A DNA stretch of 10,439 nt, taken from the NCBI GenBank assembly GCA_964627855.1, contig CAZVLE010000102.1:1-10439 (forward strand), written 5' to 3'. The notes beneath the pieces are model-generated. The model was not told the origin of the DNA and did no database searches. It was given only the letters and a program-made list of their open reading frames with translations. The stretch comes from CAZVLE01 sp964627855. Its GTDB lineage: Bacteria; Bacillota; Dethiobacteria; DTU022. This document shows, piece by piece, positions 1 through 6,035 of the stretch. The position numbers and the translations under genes were made by a program. How positions within the stretch are numbered: position 1 is the first letter of the stretch; the number at the start of each line of letters is the position of its first letter.

Positions 1-1028
1 GGCATAACCGGGATTTTACCGCCGCCGCCGGGGGCATCGACAACAAAAGTCGGAACACCGAGACCGGTGGTATGGCCGCGCAGGTTTTCAATAATTTCAA
101 TACCGGCCGCTACGGAAGTGCGAAAATGCGAAATACCCTGGGTAAGATCACACTGATATATGTAGTAGGGGCGGACCCTGATTCGCAGCAGTTCATGGCT
201 CAGCTTTTTCATTACCTGGGGGCAATCATTGACCCCGGCGATGAGCACCGACTGGTTGCCGAGGGGAATGCCTGCATCGGCCAGACGGGCACAGGCTGCC
301 TCTGCCTCAGGAGTAATTTCCCGGGGGTGGTTAAAGTGCGTGTTCAAATAGATGGGGTGATATTTTTTCAACATGCTGCAAAGCTCCGGAGTAATACGCT
401 GGGGCATGACCACGGGGGTGCGACTGCCGAAGCGAACCATCTCGACGTGAGGAATCTCTTTAAGCTGCTTCAGGATATGCTCGATCAGTTCATCACCAAT
501 CAACAATCCATCGCCCCCGGAAATGAGCACGTCCCTGACAGCCGGTGTGTGGCGGACATAATCGATGGCCGCATCGATCTTGGTCCGGGTACTGGCCTTG
601 TCGGTACCCCCGGCCATACGACGGCGGGTGCAGTGGCGACAATACATGGAACACTGGTCGGTAACCAGTAGCAAGACCCGGTCGGGATAGCGATGAGTCA
701 AGCCTGCAACAGGCGAATCGACATCTTCATGCAGGGGATCGGCCATGTCGGATTCAGGCCAGTGCAGCTCCTGGGCGGTTGGTATGGCCTGCTTACGGAT
801 GGGACAGTTAAGATTATCCTGATCAATCAAGGAGGCATAATAGGGAGTTATGGCCATGCGGAAGGTTTGCAGGCATTTTTCCACGCCCTCTTCTTCTTCC
901 GCGGTCAAATCGACAACCTGCTTCAACTGCTCCAGGGTAGTGATACGGTTGCGCACCTGCCAGTGCCAGTCATGCCAATCTTCAGGGGTTACATCTTTCC
1001 AAAGTGGTATTTTCCGGTAATCGCGCAT
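1..1028 (-). CDS. kamA: Lysine 2,3-aminomutase, 3' end cut by window edge
   Basis: Radical-SAM, PLP-dependent enzyme that converts L-lysine to L-beta-lysine in the cytoplasm. The minus-strand reading frame gives 342 complete residues from MRDYRKIPLW. The radical-SAM cluster motif CSMYCRHC puts Cys126, Cys130 and Cys133 on the 4Fe-4S cluster. Further in are the family blocks RDVLISGGD and YLNTHFNHPREITPEA, then VDAPGGGGKIPVM, whose Lys338 is the expected PLP lysine. The Clostridium enzyme is about 416 residues, so roughly 70 C-terminal residues lie outside the window; the gene is cut by the edge, not visibly broken. The ATG at 1028 is preceded by AAAGGAG seven bases upstream. A candidate promoter lies at 1255-1284. 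The usual partner ablB (beta-lysine acetyltransferase) is not immediately upstream. The PGGGGK motif argues against the related PylB, which does not use PLP. Plus-strand frames at 72-671 and 693-1061 are shadows of this gene. Confidence 0.95.
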   Translation of the reverse strand, partial: MRDYRKIPLWKDVTPEDWHDWHWQVRNRITTLEQLKQVVDLTAEEEEGVEKCLQTFRMAITPYYASLIDQDNLNCPIRKQAIPTAQELHWPESDMADPLHEDVDSPVAGLTHRYPDRVLLLVTDQCSMYCRHCTRRRMAGGTDKASTRTKIDAAIDYVRHTPAVRDVLISGGDGLLIGDELIEHILKQLKEIPHVEMVRFGSRTPVVMPQRITPELCSMLKKYHPIYLNTHFNHPREITPEAEAACARLADAGIPLGNQSVLIAGVNDCPQVMKKLSHELLRIRVRPYYIYQCDLTQGISHFRTSVAAGIEIIENLRGHTTGLGVPTFVVDAPGGGGKIPVM

Positions 1029-1067
1029 TTTTCTGCTCCTTTCGGGTTCCAGGACTGTTGATCTTGG

Positions 1068-1178
1068 TCAGGTCAATTTAAGTTCATAGGCGACGGAGTC
1101 AGTGGTGAAACCATGTTTTTCATATATTTTTCCGGCAGCAAAGACCAAATTAATTTGCCCGCCGACGGCATACAGCAT
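1068..1178 (-). pseudogene. Possible C-terminal remnant of an acetyltransferase-like gene
   Basis: A short minus-strand frame ends in a protein-like C-terminus: AAGKIYEKHGF, then DSVAYELKLT and a TGA stop at 1068-1070. The pattern of a helix with YEKHGF followed by a YELKL strand resembles the end of GNAT-type N-acetyltransferases. The frame stays open only back to a TAA at 1203-1205, and its ATG at 1178 has no properly spaced ribosome binding site, so no intact gene can be drawn. It could be what is left of a lost gene next to kamA. It does not look like the end of AblB as I know it. It would lie inside the proposed kamA leader. The family assignment rests on about 20 residues and is weak. 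Confidence 0.28.
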
Positions 1179-1254
1179 CCTCGTCAGTCGGGGTAGCCAT
1201 CCTTAAGGTCCATAGGCCGGCATTATCTCTTTTTTCTGTTTCTTTACCCACTGT

Positions 1255-1284
1255 ATTGTATCAGATTATTGCCGGGGCGGTAAA
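1255..1284 (-). promoter_or_regulatory. Candidate extended -10 promoter of kamA
   Basis: On the minus strand, TTTACC (1284-1279) is separated by 18 bases from TACAAT (1260-1255), which is preceded by TG one base upstream, an extended -10. It lies just downstream of the nhaC terminator hairpin and about 225 bases before the kamA start, so kamA would have its own transcript with a long leader. This is a consensus match only. Confidence 0.4.
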
Positions 1285-1305
1285 TAGCAGTTTAGTCCAA
1301 AAGAG

Positions 1306-1329
1306 AAAGCCGGCCTTTAGACCGGCTTT
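1306..1329 (-). terminator. Terminator hairpin after nhaC
   Basis: AAAGCCGG and CCGGCTTT form a ten-pair stem around a four-base loop, followed on the minus strand by CTCTTTT. The one irregular position (1314/1321) is a G-U pair in minus-strand RNA but a C-A mismatch in plus-strand RNA, which supports minus-strand use. It lies about 65 bases past the nhaC stop. A weaker stem closer to the stop (about 1371-1387), followed by TTTTT, may assist. Confidence 0.65.
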
Positions 1330-1393
1330 CAGGCATTTGCTTTTTTTTGACGGCCGGAAAAACAGGCCTACCGCCAAAGAGGCAGTAAAACCC

Positions 1394-3067
1394 TTACTTC
1401 TCGCCCGCTTCGATTAGCGTGGCGTCTGCTGTTGGCTTACCGACAAGTTTGACAAAGACAATCAGGACGACAACCCCGAGGATGATTGAGATAAGGGGAT
1501 GAACGCCCAGACCGGCGGGAATGAAACCAAAAACACCGGCAACCACGGCACCGGTAATGGCATAGGGAATCTGAGTGCGAACGTGGTCGATATGGTCTGA
1601 TCCTGCACCAGTGGAGGAAAGAATAGTGGTGTCGGAAAGCGGCGAACAATGATCACCGAAGATAGCTCCGGTAAGTACGGCAGCCAGGGTTGGAATCAGT
1701 GATGCTTCGCCGCCGACGGCAAAAGCTAACGGTATAGCCAGCGGAGTAACTATACCCATGGTGCCCCAGGAAGTTCCCATGGCGAAAGCCATGAAACAGG
1801 ATAAGATGAAGATCAGCAGGGGCAGTATTGCAGGGCTCAGTCTTTCACCAAGCAAACCAATTAGATACAAATCAGCGCCAAGCTCTCCGGTAACGTAGCT
1901 GAGAGACCAGGCCAGAACAAGAATGATCAGGGCCGGGAAAACAGACTTGGCTCCGTTAATGATGGTATCGATTGCTTCCTGTAGCGGAACAAGTTTCTGG
2001 ACAAGAACCATAATCAGACTTACCAGGGCGCCAAGACTGGATGCCCAGAGTAAAACCACACTGGAGTCAGCATCGCCATACACAGATCCGAAGGCTGCCA
2101 AGGCGGCATTCGGTACATCGGGATCTACTACATACATTTCATAATACTCCCGATAAGCCTCTACCCCGCCACCTTCGACGAAAAGGCCTACAAAAATGGC
2201 AATAATGATAACAAGCACAGGGACAACAAAGTTAAACCAGCGCAACGGGGTCCCTTCTTTAGGCTGCAGCACTTCGGTATCGGTAGCCGACAGGGGAACC
2301 GCACCGTCGCGCAACAGTTTGCCTTCTTTCCTTGCCCTTACTTCAGCTTTATACATGGGTCCATAGTCTTTCATGGTAATTGAAAGAATCAGAACCAGGG
2401 CAATGGCAAAAATGCTGTAAAAGCGGTAGGGAATACTCTTCAGGAAGATCAGGTAAACCGGCGGATCTTCCACACCGATGGCGAGATAACCATCTCCGAT
2501 GACTCCTAGCTCAAAACCGATCCAGGTCGAAATGAGGGCCACGGTGGCAATAGGCGCCGCGGTGGAGTCAATTATATAGGATAGTTTTTCTCTTGATATT
2601 TTCAGTTTATCAGTTATCGGTCTGGCGGTATTACCGGCAATGATACAGCTGGCATAATCGTCAAAGAAGATGATCATACCCATCAGCCAGGCCGAAAGCA
2701 TCCCGCCACGGGCGGTAGTGGCTTTTTTAGCCAGGGCTTCAGCAATGGCATGTGCGCCCCCGGCTTTTGTAACCAGACCCAGAGCTCCGGCAATAATCAT
2801 GGTGAAGATAAGAATGGCCGCATACCAGGGGTCGGCTGCGCTTTCCAGAATGTACGTATCACTAGTTCGAAAGAATCCATCAGCAATTGAGCGCAAGCCG
2901 GCTAACGCAGGATTTAGTCCAGCGTCTAAAAGAGCACCGGGGTAAGCGAGAAAAGTCGCCCCAACCCACACGGCAACAAACAGGGAAATAATGACCTGAC
3001 GGGTGGCAATTGCCAGAACGATAGCTAAAATCGGTGGTAAAATAGAAAGAATACCAAAATGTTCCAT
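1394..3067 (-). CDS. nhaC: NhaC-family Na+/H+ antiporter
   Basis: Polytopic inner-membrane transporter of 557 residues, with about a dozen hydrophobic segments. Family signatures are present: FFDDYASCIIAGN with paired Asp136-Asp137, the following TDKLKISREKLSYIIDSTAAP block, GTSWGT at 431-436, and GDHCSPLSDTT at 471-481. A hydrophilic loop at about 232-277 splits the two halves, as is common in this family. The ATG is preceded by AAGGAGG at 3078-3084. The family exchanges Na+ for H+, but some members exchange organic substrates such as malate/lactate, so the solute cannot be fixed from sequence. It lies 274 bases after mtbB and before a terminator, and may serve sodium or pH balance, or substrate entry, for amine or lysine metabolism. 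That link is inference. Confidence 0.9.
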   Translation of the reverse strand: MEHFGILSILPPILAIVLAIATRQVIISLFVAVWVGATFLAYPGALLDAGLNPALAGLRSIADGFFRTSDTYILESAADPWYAAILIFTMIIAGALGLVTKAGGAHAIAEALAKKATTARGGMLSAWLMGMIIFFDDYASCIIAGNTARPITDKLKISREKLSYIIDSTAAPIATVALISTWIGFELGVIGDGYLAIGVEDPPVYLIFLKSIPYRFYSIFAIALVLILSITMKDYGPMYKAEVRARKEGKLLRDGAVPLSATDTEVLQPKEGTPLRWFNFVVPVLVIIIAIFVGLFVEGGGVEAYREYYEMYVVDPDVPNAALAAFGSVYGDADSSVVLLWASSLGALVSLIMVLVQKLVPLQEAIDTIINGAKSVFPALIILVLAWSLSYVTGELGADLYLIGLLGERLSPAILPLLIFILSCFMAFAMGTSWGTMGIVTPLAIPLAFAVGGEASLIPTLAAVLTGAIFGDHCSPLSDTTILSSTGAGSDHIDHVRTQIPYAITGAVVAGVFGFIPAGLGVHPLISIILGVVVLIVFVKLVGKPTADATLIEAGEK

Positions 3068-3254
3068 AAACTCGTAACCTCCTTAACTGTTGTTATCCCT
3101 ATAAATGGGCATCACAGCGACAGAACCTAGAAAAATCACCTGCCCCCTTCCCGGTTCTATACTATCAAATATTAATACTTCTACACTATTATTATTATTC
3201 CTGCATAATCTGACCATTGTACTGACAAATATTTCTGCTGGAGGATTTATCAAG

Positions 3255-3299
3255 CAATCGACCACCTGCAGCTGCTTCAAAGCTTAAAGTGGTCGATTG
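3255..3299. repeat. 11-bp perfect inverted repeat between mtbB and nhaC
   Basis: CAATCGACCAC (3255-3265) is perfectly complemented by GTGGTCGATTG (3289-3299) across a 23-base spacer. It begins 43 bases past the mtbB stop. In minus-strand RNA it can form a long stem, but only a poor U tract follows (CTTGATAAATC). It may be a weak terminator or 3' stabiliser for mtbB, or an operator or leader element for nhaC. The structure is certain; the role is not. Confidence 0.6.
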
Positions 3300-3341
3300 T
3301 ATAATCCAGACATGCCGCTTATTTTCAAGGTCCACCGACTT

Positions 3342-4730
3342 TTAAAGACCTGTTCTCTCCCTGAAACGTTCGACAGAATTGATCTTGATACCCAGCACAC
3401 GGGCAATATTGATCTTCGCTTCAATGCCCTTCGGGGCCTTGTTCAGATCAAAGGAGCGGCCCAAACCTTTTGCCGAACGAATTTCGAACATCAGATCGGA
3501 ATCGCTCAGTTCGATCGGTTTGAGGCCAAGCTTTTCCGCTACATAGGCTTTGGCGGCGTCTATTTTCATGCTTTTAGCGAGCTGCATCCGCAGAACCAGA
3601 TCTCCGGCAGTGCGAATTCCAGACATGCATGAAGAGAGACCGTGCGCCACTTCAAGGCTAAAGGTGTCGCCCACGCCTATCTATAAACCGTCGGCCTTAC
3701 CGATCTCAATGAGTGACTTATCGGCCCTGGTGACAACATCGACCGGCGGAATCTCAGAGGTGGGAATACCGCCGACACCCATGCCCACGTTGACGTGCAC
3801 CGGAATTTCTGCTGCCTCGGTGCAGGCCTTGATGAAGGTTACCGTGCGGGCTATGTTCCAGGGAAAAGACATCTTGGTGTTGGTATTGACCACGGCGCCG
3901 AAAATGTTTGCCCCGGCTTTTTCGACCAGCTTAACCTGCTTGTGGGGATAAAGACCGGCTATACGGGTGCCATCGTATTCAAGCTTGCCATGCATGCCGA
4001 GGACAAACTCACCGGCAGCGCCCATTTCCACTCCCAGGTCAGGATACTCTTCCTTGATCTTTTCAGTTGCCAGCAGACCGGCCAGAAAGTCGGCGTCGCC
4101 TGAGGCTCCGCAGGTATCGAGGTTGATCCCGTCGGCACCGGCGGCATACATTTCGCTGGCCACAAAAATTATATCGCGCACGGCATGTTCGACAGCCTCT
4201 TCCTGTGCTGCGCGGGCTTCGTCAATTTTTCCGAGGGGTAAAAGTTCAGCCCAGTTTTCAACGGGACCGTCCGGCCTGGTGTAGAGACCGAGGTTCGGCA
4301 TCGAGCCGTATAAAAGGGGCATCACCGTGTTGTGCTGGGCCAGTTCCATAACCGGGGTTTCGTTGTGAATAATCTGCTTTACCGCTTTGTAGCTGTAATC
4401 CATGTTGCCAATATCAACGGAATCGGCGCCGAGCACTTTTTCACTGATCAGCACAGCCATTGACCGTTCCATGGCTATATTGGCATGGTAGGTTATCTTG
4501 CAGCTTCCCGAGTCTGAAGTACTGACCACCTCGCGCCCCCTCTCCACACCGACAATATTTCCCGGCATAGTAACGATCTCGAAAAGGTAGTCAATCTCTT
4601 CTGCCGTAAGTTCTGGAATCTTACCGCGGTTGGCCGCATCTTTGACGCCGGCTTCGATCGCTTCCCGGATCTCGGCAGCGCTCATGTAAACACCTGCCCC
4701 GTCGCCCATACGCGTAAAATAATCAGCCAT
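3342..4730 (-). CDS. mtbB: Dimethylamine:corrinoid methyltransferase, pyrrolysine-containing (internal UAG)
   Basis: Transfers a methyl group from dimethylamine to a cognate corrinoid protein. The whole product is 462 residues, against about 467 for archaeal MtbB. It opens with MADYFTRMGDGAGVYMS and carries the family blocks LYGSMPNLGLYTRPDGP, DGINLDTCGASGD, LGMHGKLEYDGT, KAGANIFG and VNVGMGVGGIPTSEIPP. A TAG at 3683-3681 (residue 350) follows GKADGL, and the same frame continues with IGVGDTFSLEVAHGLSS and AGDLVLRMQLAKSMKIDAAKAYVAEKLG to a TAA at 3342. This is where methylamine methyltransferases carry pyrrolysine, which binds the substrate in the active site. Conventional annotation would split it at 3681 into a 349-residue protein and a C-terminal piece. 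AAAGGAGG lies eight bases before the ATG, and a good promoter lies at 4816-4844. The corrinoid protein and pyl genes are outside the window. Dimethylamine is inferred from family resemblance; bacterial homologues could use another amine. Confidence 0.92.
3681..3683 (-). other. In-frame amber codon, predicted pyrrolysine
   Basis: CTA on the plus strand is TAG in the mtbB frame, between codons for Leu349 and Ile351. Family-conserved sequence continues on both sides without a frame change, so decoding as pyrrolysine fits better than termination. It needs tRNA-Pyl and PylS encoded elsewhere. Confidence 0.9.
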
Positions 4731-4815
4731 ATTAAAACCCTCCTTTACTATGAATATACTTTGCTGTCATTATGTATAAACTTTTACTCTAAGCTATTGA
4801 ACGTTCCAGGATACC

Positions 4816-4844
4816 AGTATAATTGAGGGGTGCTGAAAGTTCAA
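4816..4844 (-). promoter_or_regulatory. Sigma-A-like promoter of mtbB
   Basis: On the minus strand, TTGAAC (4844-4839), a 17-base spacer and TATACT (4821-4816) make a near-consensus promoter. Transcription would start near 4809, giving a leader of about 78 bases before mtbB. The short palindrome GAACGTTC (4799-4806) lies just after the predicted start and could bind a regulator, but that is speculative. The position argues that mtbB is transcribed separately from the YedK-type gene upstream. Confidence 0.6.
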
Positions 4845-4867
4845 TCTATTTTTCATTCAGCGCTGCA

Positions 4868-5545
4868 TCAGGTTTGATTTAAGGGTAGAACCAGTTCGGG
4901 ACTGTCATTGGCGGGGCTGTTAACGAGGCGTGAAACAGGGTAACAGACAAATTCTTCCGGGGGTGACGGCTGCAGCAACTCCTGCAGGGCAACTGGATCT
5001 GAATGGGGGTTGAGCCAGTAGCTATATTGCTCCGGGGAAATGATAACCGGCATACGTTCATGCAGAGGCGCAACCAGAGCATTGGCCCCGGTAGTAATAA
5101 TTGTACAGCTTTCAAGCGGCTCTTCACCCTTCTGCCAGAGCTCCCAGAGACCAGCCAGGGAAAAGGGCTCGCCGTCTTTGCGGCAGATATAATAGGGCTG
5201 CTTGCCCCCTTGCTCCTTCTTCCACTCGTAAAAGCCGCTGGTGGGGATAAGAGCCCTTCTCTTCTTAAAGGCCTCGCGGAATGAGGGTTTGCCGGCAACG
5301 GTCTCGGAACGGGCGTTGATCATGCGGTTGCCGATGGCGGGATCTTCAACCCAGAAAGGGATCAGGCCCCACTTGAGGGTAACAAGTTCTCTTTTGGCTT
5401 CCTGCGGCGATATGCGACAGGCAATAACCTGCTGGCTGGGAGCGATATTGTAACGGGGATCAAGGCTAAAATCGCTGCGCAGCTCCAGCTGATAGAGCAT
5501 CTCTAGCAGATGTTTTTCGGTAGCAAGGGCAAAGCGACCGCAAAT
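4868..5545 (-). CDS. YedK/HMCES-type abasic-site DNA-protein crosslinking protein (SRAP), ATT start
   Basis: SRAP-domain protein that crosslinks abasic sites in single-stranded DNA through the amino-terminal Cys2 exposed after Met removal. Starting at ATT (5545), the product is 225 residues, against 222 for E. coli YedK, and opens (M)CGRFALATEKHLLEML. Active-site positions all match: Cys2, Asn77 in INARSET, Glu107 in SGFYEWK, and His162 in LHERMPVI. The first in-frame ATG is at 5500, but starting there would remove Cys2 and the whole CGRF motif. An in-frame TGA lies three codons before the ATT, so no ATG, GTG or TTG start can include Cys2. Either ATT is the initiator or the gene lost its ATG by one base change and is inactive. 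GAGGAAG lies upstream but is rather far, more than 10 bases from the ATT. It has no obvious functional link to its neighbours. Confidence 0.88.
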   Translation of the reverse strand: MCGRFALATEKHLLEMLYQLELRSDFSLDPRYNIAPSQQVIACRISPQEAKRELVTLKWGLIPFWVEDPAIGNRMINARSETVAGKPSFREAFKKRRALIPTSGFYEWKKEQGGKQPYYICRKDGEPFSLAGLWELWQKGEEPLESCTIITTGANALVAPLHERMPVIISPEQYSYWLNPHSDPVALQELLQPSPPEEFVCYPVSRLVNSPANDSPELVLPLNQT

Positions 5546-5584
5546 GGCTGCTCACTTCTTCCTCTTTTGACTGGAACATGAATA

Positions 5585-5614
5585 TTATTAGCTATTATTG
5601 CTATCTTCCTTCAA
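5585..5614 (-). promoter_or_regulatory. Candidate promoter of the YedK-type gene
   Basis: On the minus strand, TTGAAG (5614-5609), 18 bases and TAATAA (5590-5585) lie about 40 bases before the ATT start. The -10 match is only moderate. No LexA-type box is visible in this gap. Confidence 0.3.
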
Positions 5615-5710
5615 AGTTTTCTGAAAGCCCAAGTCACTACCGCTTACTTCCCGGCAAGCGGTTTCAGTTGAATAAAGCGCTATCATCGATATAAGTTTGG
5701 TTAAATGGGC

Positions 5711-5747
5711 TCTGACCTGAAATGAGAACCGTCCCCGATTCTGTTCC
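5711..5747. repeat. Possible fragment of a dispersed repeat (GAACCGTCCCC type)
   Basis: The stretch contains GAGAACCGTCCCCGATTCTG, which on the other strand reads as GGGGACGGTTCTC. From memory, such GGGGACGGTTCT boxes recur at the edges of IS200/REP-associated transposase elements in anaerobes. No transposase lies nearby and there is no second copy here, so this could only be a solo remnant. It lies in the 208-base gap between the MoaD-like gene and the YedK-type gene, where I see no convincing gene. Confidence 0.3.
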
Positions 5748-5753
5748 TTTTGG

Positions 5754-6035
5754 TTATTCTTTGGCTTCGTAAAAGCCAAGGTTATAGCGGTGAATGCTGG
5801 GAATTCCGGGCGGCACGAAGGAAACGCGGTCGCCATCGCTTAAGATTGTGGAAAAAGGCCTGATGGTACGGTTGATAAAAACCGCTTCCACATCACCGGC
5901 GGGAAGATCCAGTTTCCGGCATAGTTCTTCGGCGCTGAGAGGCTCTTCTGCTTCATAGCTAAAAGGGTTTTCCCAGCCTCGCTCTCTAAAAAGAATCTGC
6001 AACTTTCCGAAACCGCGCACTTCAATTTTATGCAT
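5754..6035 (-). CDS. MoaD/ThiS-like beta-grasp protein without terminal Gly-Gly
   Basis: Small cytoplasmic protein of 93 residues with the ubiquitin-like layout MHKIEVRGFGKLQ, LSAEELCRKLDLPAGDVEAVFINR, SDGDRVSFVPPGIPS, as in MoaD/ThiS-family proteins. Classical MoaD and ThiS end in Gly-Gly, which is thiocarboxylated for sulfur transfer. Here the protein runs about 13 residues past PPGIPS and ends FYEAKE, so a normal sulfur-carrier role is doubtful unless it is trimmed. The start is chosen at the second ATG of an ATGATG pair (6035), with GGAG six bases upstream; 6038 is equally possible in principle. It overlaps the synthetase stop codon by 8 nt, which suggests translational coupling and a shared function. 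The actual role is unknown. Confidence 0.8.
   Translation of the reverse strand: MHKIEVRGFGKLQILFRERGWENPFSYEAEEPLSAEELCRKLDLPAGDVEAVFINRTIRPFSTILSDGDRVSFVPPGIPSIHRYNLGFYEAKE

Noticed and set aside
1..1028. PylB (methylornithine synthase), tempting because of the pyrrolysine codon nearby
   Set aside because: The frame has the PLP-lysine motif PGGGGK and the lysine aminomutase N-terminal domain, which PylB lacks.
72..1061. Two plus-strand open frames (72-671 and 693-1061)
   Set aside because: They are antisense to kamA, which carries the recognisable CSMYCRHC and PGGGGK motifs.
3083..3287. Short frames on both strands before nhaC
   Set aside because: They overlap each other in the AT-rich nhaC leader, and neither has family resemblance.
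3342..3674. A separate 110-residue gene starting at GTG 3674
   Set aside because: It is in the same frame as mtbB, begins inside a conserved block (GVGDTFS) and has no ribosome binding site; it is the mtbB C-terminus after the pyrrolysine codon.
4799..4806. GAACGTTC as a LexA/SOS box
   Set aside because: It lacks the four-base gap of the Gram-positive GAAC-N4-GTTC box and lies before mtbB, not before the YedK-type gene.
5588..5836. 82-residue minus-strand frame between the MoaD-like and YedK-type genes
   Set aside because: It overlaps the end of the MoaD-like gene, has no ribosome binding site, and its product resembles nothing I recognise.
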